This document shows, one piece after another, positions 46,072-58,000 of a stretch of DNA of 64,000 nt. Positions within the stretch are counted from its first letter, which is position 1; every line of letters starts with the position of its first letter. The DNA is taken from positions 102,970,806-103,034,805 of the forward strand of contig CM069434.1 in assembly GCA_035610365.1 (NCBI GenBank). Reading direction: 5' to 3'. Made by a program: the position numbers and the translations under genes. The notes beneath the pieces are model-generated. The model did not search any database. It was not told the origin of the DNA and saw nothing but the letters and a program-made list of their open reading frames with translations. The DNA comes from Aquatica leii. Lineage: Eukaryota > Arthropoda > Insecta > Coleoptera > Lampyridae.

Positions 46072-49000
46072 ATGGACAATACAATTTTAAGCAACGTAAG
46101 TTAACAAATTATTAAATTTGCAAAAATGATTACTATGAACAGTGTTGTAAATTAATTTATCTATATGAATTTATATAGATAAATTAATCTAGATTAATAT
46201 TTTTTATCTATTTATATGTATCTAGATACAATCAAAAAATATATAAGTTATATGTATCTGTATATATATAATTTTTTATTTAAATTATTTAAATAATATT
46301 TATAAAAAATCCAGTGTCGTAAAATTCCAGTTACAATATGTAATTGACTAATAAGAATTCGTGACCAGTTTTAAATGTAAACACATTTTCTGATTACGTC
46401 GTTTGTAAAACAGCAACATTTTTACTTAAAAAATTGAGTATTTTAATAATAATTGTTCAATTTTTATTTGCTTTTGTGTAGGAAAAGTCAATAGGCAAGA
46501 TGGAGAAAGTACCCTTGAAGGAAATCTTATCAGACAACGTTCTTTCTCATAATGTAAGTATTTGCAATTATTTTGATAAAATTTGGCCTTTGTTATGTAT
46601 CAGTAAGAATGATATATTTTAGAATTGAAATCACCTACCTAATTTTTTTAATTTCTTTACTTGCCAAATAATAATTACGACAATGTCGAGTTTATTCTGG
46701 AACTGTATTAAAGAGCTTCTTTATTGAACAGTTAAAGAATTTTTTTAACAAACATTACACAAGAGCTCTAATGACAATTCTATCGATTTAAATGTGATTA
46801 CACTGAACCACTTTTTGTTGTTTAAACTTTACGTGCACGAAATATACTTATTGTTTTAACTGCAAGTTATATTTTTTAATTGTTTTGTATTTTTATTGAT
46901 TCTTTTTGTTTGTGCATTTCAAAACGTGTATTTTTTATTATTGTTAGTTTCTTTTTCTACTACTCATGAATTCGGCATAATCGTTATTAAACTCTGCTGT
47001 ACTGGCATCATATTTTTGAGTATGTAGGTGTGCTGTTTATCGCTGGTTTGATATGAGACATTTATTTATTTTTATCAATTTTTGAATAGACAAATAATTT
47101 TTTTAATTATTTTTAGACGGACCTAAAAAGTGATAAAATCGATTCAATGCAAAGTGGTGAAGGATGTGACTCTGAAGGTAATTACATTAACATTTAACAA
47201 CAATATTGTTGTATCCATAAACTTTGCAGATGTTGATCAAGCGAACACATGCCCCAACATACTGAATAATACCTTAAGTTTTACTTTAACACAGGATAAC
47301 ATCGGTAAGTTTTATTGTTTGCTTGTTTATTTTATTCATCAAAAACTTAATTAACAACAACATCTGAACATTCTGTTATGATAGGGAAATTTACTTGCTA
47401 CTCGGGCTAATTAGTTGCATTTACAAGCATGATGGGTTGCCTATACAATACCTCGTTTAAATAAAAACAAAAAGCTTTGGTTAATTGTTAAATAACATTA
47501 TTTCAAGATTATTATGTTAGCATTATTAGTTTAATCCATTTGGTTTTTTAAAAACCCAAAGGGATTTTAAGACTGATCTAGTTTACATACTACATCGTTG
47601 GCAACAGGAAGAGACAGGTTTTTATTCATTTTTCTACTTGCCTATAAGGAAAGTATAGCGATCGCAATTTAAAAAAAAAATGTTTTGAAAAATTCCACGT
47701 TTTAAGGTCTTCTGAATCAGAAAAACGTATTTTTGACACAAAAAATTTTGGGTGTGTGTGTGTGTGTGTAACGATGTACCCACGATAACTCTCGAACCAA
47801 AAGTCCTAGTAACCTGAAATTTGGTATGGAGCTGGATTTTCATATTCTCTCGGCTTTATCAAAAGATAGATCTGATAAAGATACCGGAAGTAGATGTATC
47901 CGCTATTTTGAACAGTTTTTCTTATATGATTTTGTACGAATGCAAATTATTCGAATTATTTTTAGTTTCTTATAAAGATAATTCTTCCTAACAATTTATT
48001 CAAATAATTTTTTTCTAACATTAACAGTTTATTAGATATTTAATTTATAATTTAAAGTTATTTCCATTGTATAGTCTAGTCCTGCCTGCAACGATTTTTT
48101 ATAGAAAAAATAAATAGCCGGTTGCACAAAAGTCTGGTTAATTGGCGATTTACTAATCGTTTTTAATACAAACATATCACTTCAAAGTGGTTTTATGACG
48201 ACATAACCTTATAAAAATACATTTCTTCATCATTCCTTGTAGGAAAGTCGTGTGGTGGCCACACCAGTTTTTTTTTAATTTAGTACACTGCGCAATTTCT
48301 TCTTTATTTCTCACCTAGTCGTGAGGTAATTCTTAAATTTCGAAATCGTAATTCCCGGTCGTTACCATTTTCACTATTTATTTGCTACTTTTACCCTCAT
48401 TTATTATTTAATTCATTAGTTTCTACATTTTTATCACGACCGCACTATGTTATGATTTCACTGTATTTTTATTTTTGGCTGCTTCCTAATTTAAAGGTTA
48501 AGTCGCGTTCTTTTAAAAACATAGTACGTAAGTTCCTAATCCGCAGGCGAAAAACAAAACGACGCGTAACCCTTGCGTTCAAAAATCTACAAATTTACGC
48601 ATAAATACTTTTAATCTTAATTTCACTATGTAATCATAATCACCTATTGACTTGTCTAATTTTCTATATTCCTTATGAAATTTGTATCTTTTCGAAATCT
48701 CAGTTCTGGTTTAAAATAATCCTTGAATAATTTAATCTATTCTTCATATGTCATTGTCTTTGGCTTATTATTTTTTTCCTATTGATGTACGTATCGTGTC
48801 CTATCGATGTTATTGAAAATGCTACTTTTGTCTTTCTATGTAGTGATTGAAATCTTCTCCAGGTACAATTTTTTTTATTTTCCCTAGCATCTTTCGATTC
48901 GTTTTCTTCACTAAATACCATAATTTAAAACATGTTTTTTTACAAAGAATTGCAACCTTTGTCGCCAAAAATGTTATGGACGTCCAATACCGTCATATCT

Positions 49001-52000
49001 ATATACCATCTGCATAAATACGTTAAAATATTTTTTTTTGGGGTGTTTGTAAATGTAACTTTTTACTCTTACTAAAACGTGGCTTAAAATCAAAAATTCA
49101 CATGTATGTGTGCAGCAGAAGATAGTAAGAATTAAGGTTGGCCTCCTTCGGCTCTGTGTTGAATGAGATCCGCTAGATGGAAACAGTATCGTTTTTAAAC
49201 TTGAAAATAATACGCTCCGCCTTATCAGAAATGTTTTGTTTTGTCTTCAGCTCGGATTGCATTTAAACTTAACTTTGAATGAATTGGAATTTTGTCGTCG
49301 TTTTACGATGAAACATAATAGACACAAAATATTTTTAAGTAAATTACGAATCATAATTAAATGTAGCTTATGTATTAACTTACATTAGCTTCAATTTTAA
49401 TTAATTGATTCGCAATAGTGTCAGACTATTATTTTATTATTTTTCGTAATTAACATAAGCATCGTTTCAACTGTCATTTTATTATTTACGAGTAACTTAA
49501 AATAACTTATTAACACAAAAGGTCAGTTAAGGTCACTTTTATTGAATTTTTTTGAAATTAAATGCGCCAGATTTTATTACCCAATTGTTTCGCACCAAAA
49601 ATACTTCTTATTTGGTTACAAAATGTGTTATTTAAGTAAATATATCTAACATTATTATAAGTAACAGTTATTATCTATTTTTGCCATGTCCGAAAAAAGA
49701 TGACAATTTTAGAGAAAGACATTATATTAGTACCCGTTGATGGATGCAAAAACTATAAAAGTCTTCTCAACTAAGTGTTTGTTAGCTGTTAGCTATGAGT
49801 ACTTTTTCTATTAATTGTCAGTAGGTTTCTTAGTCAATATAAATTTAAAAATGCGAAATCCAACAAAGTTCTCAGATATCAGAATAAGATGATTCAAGAT
49901 TGTTACAAGGATAGAAGCTTGCAACAAAAAGAAGAAGAAGCAGCTTTAATCAAACACTCTAGTTACCACACTACAAGTTTGCATCAAGCTTATTTTGCTT
50001 TGTTTGTAATTAAAACTTTATTTACATTTAACACGTTGACTGCCACAATTCTAAGACCAAAACGGTCGCTCTAACCACAATAGTTTTTTTTATTTCAAAG
50101 TTATTGTTTTTTTTTTAACCGTACGAAAACTAACTATGGAGAAAATTGTTAAAACATGTTTATTTTGGTGAGACTCCAAATACACACGCGGTTACAATAG
50201 GGTAGTTTTGGTCACAATAGCCGTGTGGTACAGTTTGAATAACCTATTGCCTAGTTTGTTTTTTTTAACGTGCATAAATGTACAAAACATTAATATATTA
50301 AGTTTGAGTATTACCATTCAAGTTATTTCTTTTGATTGCGTCAGGCTTTACTTTTCGTTGGTATTTTTGCAAACAGAACTTACAAATGTGTAACGGCTGC
50401 AAATGAATTTTTTTACAAGCAGTTCATGCGCTATTTGTATTGTACTTAAAAGCATGCACTTTATCAAAAATTTAATTTAATGCACGTATCAACTGCACGC
50501 TTGTTTCAAGCTTATTTTGCAAGTTTACAGCAAACTTGCTTGAACATGTGTGTAGGTTCGGTGCAAGCTTGAATTCAGCATCTAGTTACCACACGACAAA
50601 CTTGCAATAAGCTTATTTTGCAAATTGCAAGTTAAAAGTAAACTTGTAAGCTTGTATATCTGAGTTACTCACTGATTAAGTTCAATCAAAGTAGCCTTTT
50701 TCATTTTTTAAACAATATTCGAGTGTAGTTAATTGTCCTCCCCGTTTTCTTCGGTCTCCCGTTTTTGATTCAGTTTTTTACAATTCTTTGTGCTCATCTA
50801 CTTGTGCTCGTTTTGTGGTAAATGTTACACTAAACTTAGCTAAATCGATAAAAAAATTCGGATTCAACTTGATCAAATTTGTTTACAATTTATTTTGTTT
50901 ATTCTATTGTGCTGATATTAAATTCATTAATTTTGTTTTAATAATTACTATAAAATAGATAGCTAATTAACCAACAAGAGACTGCTAAACCAGAACAACG
51001 AATTGCTAAATTTAACCATAAATTAGCTACTTTATTAAGACTGATTAGATTCCATTAAAAATTAAATCATAAGTAGGTACACGATTTTTTTGCCAATTTA
51101 CAAGGTGTATTCCCTTGCTGTTCAGATGTATTTATCTATTTAGAATAAAACCCAGTTAGTTAAACATTGTATTATCACAATTTAGCACAATTAAATATGC
51201 AAGAAATAGTGTAAATAATTTAAAAACAGTGAGTTTGTACACATATAAACTTCCGGATTTTGCTTAAAAATAAGTTTAATGTTAGCAACATTTGCATAAA
51301 ACGAGCACATTTAGACGACCAACAAATATTGTAAGAAAAATTGAATGAAATGTCATTAACAATTTCAAATTAAACATGCACAGTTAAAAATAATAGAGGC
51401 TCAATTCAGCACAAAAAACAGGATTAAATACGCAAAAAAATTGTAAAAAAGTGAAAAAACGGGGGACTAGTGTTTCAGTTAGCCCCCAAATTTGTTTTAA
51501 TTTTTATAAATTAAGAATTAAGCACTGGAATATATAATTTAAAAAATTAAAGTGGGGGGCTAACTTGACTGAGTTTATCAGTAAGCTTAGGCAAGTTAGC
51601 GTCCACTAAATATTTAACGAAATAAGCTAGCAAATATGTGTTGACACCAAGTTCTTAAAGAATTCAACTTTAAAATTTGCTAACGATAAAAACACTAACG
51701 ACAACGCTTTCTGGAACAAAAACATTTTTTTTTAAATTTAATTCAATTTTTTATTTGTTTTATTCTATAAATACTTATTCAACGCATATCATAAAAATTC
51801 CATTCAAAACGATTCTAATTACGTGCATATTTTTTTTAATATGGAGAAAGTTACCAATGATTTTTGGAATAATTACTGACGTGCAAGAAGGTACAAAACG
51901 CAATGAGGTAAATTACGTTTTTAACATGAATCAACGTTATTTTTGATTTTCATGCAAACAAATTATAAGAATTTAGTCGTACGTTTAATTAGATCACCTA

Positions 52001-55000
52001 TATTTCATATACCTTGGAAAGGGCTTCCTGTTGAATCCATATCTTATCTAAATGTTGATGTCACTATACGTGATTGCCGTGATTGGTCTAAATGCATATC
52101 ACTTCTTAGAAAAGGCGAAGTTCGCGAGTTCTTTCAAAATCATTAAATTGCGTTTCAAGATTTCAGGAAAACCAAAAGTCCAAATAAATTTTTGTTTTGA
52201 CCATTGCAATGTGTATAATGTAACTTACAGACTGAACTTTTTTTGTAAAATTATGTATTTTTCTAATTAACTGTGATAATTACAAAACGTTATCAATAAA
52301 ATTGATTCAGACAATAAAGAATTATGTAATCTTCCATTGTGCAACATTTCATTAAAATCCGTTCAGTATTTTCGCTGAAAACTTGAAACGCAGTTTAACA
52401 TTACAAAGTATACGAGGATGCCAACCGTTCTGTTCTAGAGAAAATTAATTTTAATTTGGATCAAAAATGTAAACAGTGGAATTTTCAGGTGCAAATTTAC
52501 ATTTTGTAATTTCTAAATTGAGTAATTGAAGAAATAACGCTTTAATGGCTACTTGAAGTTTAGATAGAACCGTAACATCAAAGTAACGGCTTCAAAAAAC
52601 CCGCACAAAAATAATTATGTTGTATATTAAATTGTTATGCGGCAGGAAGTTCTTGTAATGCGTGGGTGTTGCTAGGCACGGTAATTACTAAAATATGGTT
52701 GCTTACAAATATAACTAATATTTCAATTTGATCATTCATTCGTTTAACATAAGAATTATTTATGTTTTGATTTACTTAAATAATTTCTTATTGGTCTTAG
52801 AAGACGAAACCAGTACCAACTGTTATAAACCTAGACCTTCGTTATTGTTAAACTTTGATCCACTATTTTTTAAAAAGTAAGTTACTTTAATATTTATTTT
52901 TAATTTAGAAAGCAACGACAGCACAAACAATGAAATTTTGGAGTTAGATGATGGAGGTGTTGAAAAACTTAATACATCATCTGAGTTCAAAAATGCCAAC
53001 ACCAAACTCTGTTCAAAAAATTTAAGTGAAACTACGTTAAACGCGTTATTATCCAAATACAATTGTGATACAAATACAACTGAAGATGAAATTACTAACA
53101 TAGAAACTATAGGCAATCAACATAGTACTTACTCTGAGCACGAAGTTTCAAACAGTGCTGATTTTGATAGAAATTTCAGTACAGATAAGTTAGAAAATAC
53201 GAAAGGGTTAGAACGTGATGCTATTAACATGTTGGATAATACATTTTCTAAACTTGAAGATTGCTCTGTCGAACATATTGTTGAAGAACATTCTAATGCA
53301 GAAGTTTCTAGAGCAGATATGAGCAGTAGTCCTAATACAACTGGTAATCAAGAAATTTCGAATCGTACGTTTGAAACACAAATAAACACGGAAAATTTGT
53401 TAGATGAAAATTCCGTCACTAAGGAAACAAAGTAAGTTGTGAATTGATAACTTGAATCCGTGGTCAATAATCAACATTTATGTTTCAGGTAATTCTGGAA
53501 GAAGAGAAACAGCGTAATAAGGAGTTAACAGAATGCATTGAACTGAAACAACTAAACGAATCACAAGAAAGTTGCTCTGATCTAGAAATAAAATTACAAA
53601 AGAAAAATGGAAGTTTTGAGAACCTACGACCGAAACTAGAAGAGGATAAAGAAAGTCACAATAAGGAACTGGTAGAAGCCAACGAATTAAAACAACAGCT
53701 TCGAGAATTTCAAGAAACGTGTTCGAATTTAGAAATTCAGTTAAGAAAGAAAACTGAAAGTTATGACGACTTAAAACAGAAATTAGAAGAGGAAGTACTG
53801 TGTCGAAATAAGGAAGTGGCCGAAGCCAACGAATTTAAACAACGGCTACGCGAATCTGAAGAAATGTGTTCTAATTTACAAAAACAGTTAAGAGATAAAA
53901 GTGAAAATAATGAGAAATTAAACAATACAACTAAAATATTAGAAACAACCATCCAAGACTTACAGCTACAAATAGCCAGTCTTAACAATGACCTTAACAA
54001 GTGTAATTTAGAGATTCAGAATTATAGGTAAAGTAATTTTGCTAGTTCTTCTGATTTTTTTTTTTTTTGAATTTTAGACAAATTATGGAAGAGTTTGAAA
54101 CACAGATAAACAAATATTATACTGCGTTTCAAAAACTTAGAAACGAGCACACAGCTGTAACTCAGCATTTAACAAATTCAGAGTTGACGTTTTCCGATGT
54201 TCATCGGTAAGTTGATGGAATAACATATTGGTAGTATGCGAATTGTGTTTTGCAGGGAATGCGATCGATCCAAAGAAATCATTGAAGGATATAAATCTAA
54301 TGAAAATGCATTAGTTACATCGTTAGTTGTAATCGATTGTTTCAATGCCTGAGTACAATTCTTTTCCTCTTCCAATTTCTTGTTTAATTCCTCATTACTT
54401 TCACTTTTATCTCTTAACTGTTTTTGTCGGCCACTTCCTTATTTCGACACAGTACTTCCTCTTCTAATTTCTGTAATAAAATCAGAAGAACTAGCAAAAT
54501 TACTTTACCTATAATTCTGAATCTCTAAATTACACTTGTTAAGGTCATTGTTAAGACTGGCTATTTGTAGCTGTAAGTCTTGGATGGTTGTTTCTAATAT
54601 TTTAGTTGTATTGCTTAATTTTTCATTACTTTCACTTTTATCTCTTAACTGTTTTTGTAAATTAGAACACATTTCTTCAGATTCGCGTAGCCGTTGTTTA
54701 AATTCGTTGCCTTCGGCCACTTCCTTATTTCGACACAGTACTTCCTCTTCTAATTTCTGTAATAAAATCAGAAGAACTAGCAAAATTACTTTACCTATAA
54801 TTCTGAATCTCTAAATTACACTTGTTAAGGTCATTGTTAAGACTGGCTATTTGTAGCTGTAAGTCTTGGATGGTTGTTTCTAATATTTTAGTTGTATTGT
54901 TTAATTTCTCATTACTTTCACTTTTATCTCTTAACAGTTTTTGTAAATTAGAACACATTTCTTCAGATTCGCGTAGCCGTTGTTTAAATTCGTTGCCTTC

Positions 55001-58000
55001 GGCCACTTCCTTATTTCGACACAGTACTTCCTCTTCTAATTTCTGTAATAAAATCAGAAGAACTAGCAAAATTACTTTACCTATAATTCTGAATCTCTAA
55101 ATTACACTTGTTAAGGTCATTGTTAAGACTGGCTATTTGTAGCTGTAAGTCTTGGATGGTTGTTTCTAATATTTTAGTTGTATTGTTTAATTTCTCATTA
55201 CTTTCACTTTTATCTCTTAACAGTTTTGTAAATTAGAACACATTTCTTCAGATTCGCGTAGCCGTTGTTTAAATTCGTTGCCTTCGGCCACTTCCTTATT
55301 TCGACACAGTACTTCCTCTTCTAATTTCTGTAATAAAATCAGAAGAACTAGCAAAATTACTTTACCTATAATTCTGAATCTCTAAATTACACTTGTTAAG
55401 GTCATTGTTAAGACTGGCTATTTGTAGCTGTAAGTCTTGGATGGTTGTTTCTAATATTTTAGTTGTATTGTTTAATTTCTCATTACTTTCACTTTTATCT
55501 CTTAACAGTTTTTGTAAATTAGAACACATTTCTTCAGATTCGCGTAGCCGTTGTTTAAATTCGTTGCCTTCGGCCACTTCCTTATTTCGACACAGTACTT
55601 CCTCTTCTAATTTCTGTAATAAAATCAGAAGAACTAGCAAAATTACTTTACCTATAATTCTGAATCTCTAAATTACACTTGTTAAGGTCATTGTTAAGAC
55701 TGGCTATTTGTAGCTGTAAGTCTTGGATGGTTGTTTCTAATATTTTAGTTGTATTGCTTAATTTTTCATTACTTTCACTTTTATCTCTTAACTGTTTTTG
55801 TAAATTAGAACACATTTCTTCAGATTCGCGTAGCCGTTGTTTAAATTCGTTGCCTTCGGCCACTTCCTTATTTCGACACAGTACTTCCTCTTCTAATTTC
55901 TGTAATAAAATCAGAAGAACTAGCAAAATTACTTTACCTATAATTCTGAATCTCTAAATTACACTTGTTAAGGTCATTGTTAAGACTGGCTATTTGTAGC
56001 TGTAAGTCTTGGATGGTTGTTTCTAATATTTTAGTTGTATTGCTTAATTTCTCATTACTTTCACTTTTATCTCTTGACTGTTTTTGTAAATTAGAACACA
56101 TTTCTTCAGATTCGCGTAGCCGTTGTTTAAATTCGTTGCCTTCGGCCACTTCCTTATTTCGACACAGTACTTCCTCTTCTAATTTCTGTAATAAAATCAG
56201 AAGAACTAGCAAAATTACTTTACCTATAATTCTGAATCTCTAAATTACACTTGTTAAGGTCATTGTTAAGACTGGCTATTTGTAGCTGTAAGTCTTGGAT
56301 GGTTGTTTCTAATATTTTAGTTGTATTGCTTAATTTCTCATTACTTTCACTTTTATCTCTTAACTGTTTTGTAAATTAGAACACATTTCTTCAGATTCGC
56401 GTAGCCGTTGTTTAAATTCGTTGCCTTCGGCCACTTCCTTATTTCGACACAGTACTTCCTCTTCTAATTTCTGTAATAAAATCAGAAGAACTAGCAAAAT
56501 TACTTTACCTATAATTCTGAATCTCTAAATTACACTTGTTAAGGTCATTGTTAAGACTGGCTATTTGTAGCTGTAAGTCTTGGATGGTTGTTTCTAATAT
56601 TTTAGTTGTATTGTTTAATTTCTCATTACTTTCACTTTTATCTCTTAACAGTTTTGTAAATTAGAACACATTTCTTCAGATTCGCGTAGCCGTTGTTTAA
56701 ATTCGTTGCCTTCGGCCACTTCCTTATTTCGACACAGTACTTCCTCTTCTAATTTCTGTAATAAAATCAGAAGAACTAGCAAAATTACTTTACCTATAAT
56801 TCTGAATCTCTAAATTACACTTGTTAAGGTCATTGTTAAGACTGGCTATTTGTAGCTGTAAGTCTTGGATAGTTGTTTCTAATATTTTAGTTGTATTGCT
56901 TAATTTCTCATTACTTTCACTTTTATCTCTTAACTGTTTTTGTAAATTAGAACACATTTCTTCAGATTCGCGTAGCCGTTGTTTAAATTCGTTGCCTTCG
57001 GCCACTTCCTTATTTCGACACAGTACTTCCTCTTCTAATTTCTGTAATAAAATCAGAAGAACTAGCAAAATTACTTTACCTATAATTCTGAATCTCTAAA
57101 TTACACTTGTTAAGGTCATTGTTAAGACTGGCTATTTGTAGCTGTAAGTCTTGGATGGTTGTTTCTAATATTTTAGTTGTATTGCTTAATTTCTCATTAC
57201 TTTCACTTTTATCTCTTGACTGTTTTTGTAAATTAGAACACATTTCTTCAGATTCGCGTAGCCGTTGTTTAAATTCGTTGCCTTCGGCCACTTCCTTATT
57301 TCGACACAGTACTTCCTCTTCTAATTTCTGTAATAAAATCAGAAGAACTAGCAAAATTACTTTACCTATAATTCTGAATCTCTAAATTACACTTGTTAAG
57401 GTCATTGTTAAGACTGGCTATTTGTAGCTGTAAGTCTTGGATGGTTGTTTCTAATATTTTAGTTGTATTGCTTAATTTCTCATTACTTTCACTTTTATCT
57501 CTTAACTGTTTTGTAAATTAGAACACATTTCTTCAGATTCGCGTAGCCGTTGTTTAAATTCGTTGCCTTCGGCCACTTCCTTATTTCGACACAGTACTTC
57601 CTCTTCTAATTTCTGTAATAAAATCAGAAGAACTAGCAAAATTACTTTACCTATAATTCTGAATCTCTAAATTACACTTGTTAAGGTCATTGTTAAGACT
57701 GGCTATTTGTAGCTGTAAGTCTTGGATGGTTGTTTCTAATATTTTTAGTTGTATTGCTTAATTTCTCATTACTTTCACTTTTTATCTCTTAACTGTTTTT
57801 GTAAATTAGAACACATTTCTTCAGATTCGCGTAGCCGTTGTTTAAATTCGTTGCCTTCGGCCACTTCCTTATTTCGACACAGTACTTCCTCTTCTAATTT
57901 CTGTAATAAAATCAGAAGAACTAGCAAAATTACTTTACCTATAATTCTGAATCTCTAAATTACACTTGTTAAGGTCATTGTTAAGACTGGCTATTTGTAG

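Larger units (their letters stand above)
48276..52908. other. Rest of the long TACC-like intron, AT-rich
   Basis: No coding exon recognised. Two structured patches are listed separately. Open frames at 51677-52270 (+) have no family resemblance. A (CTT)-type purine run, AAGAAGAAGAAGCAGC, occurs at 49929. Confidence 0.4.

Noticed and set aside
47740..47775. (GT)n run as a regulatory Z-DNA site
   Set aside because: It lies inside a dispersed repeat and is most simply a microsatellite of that repeat.
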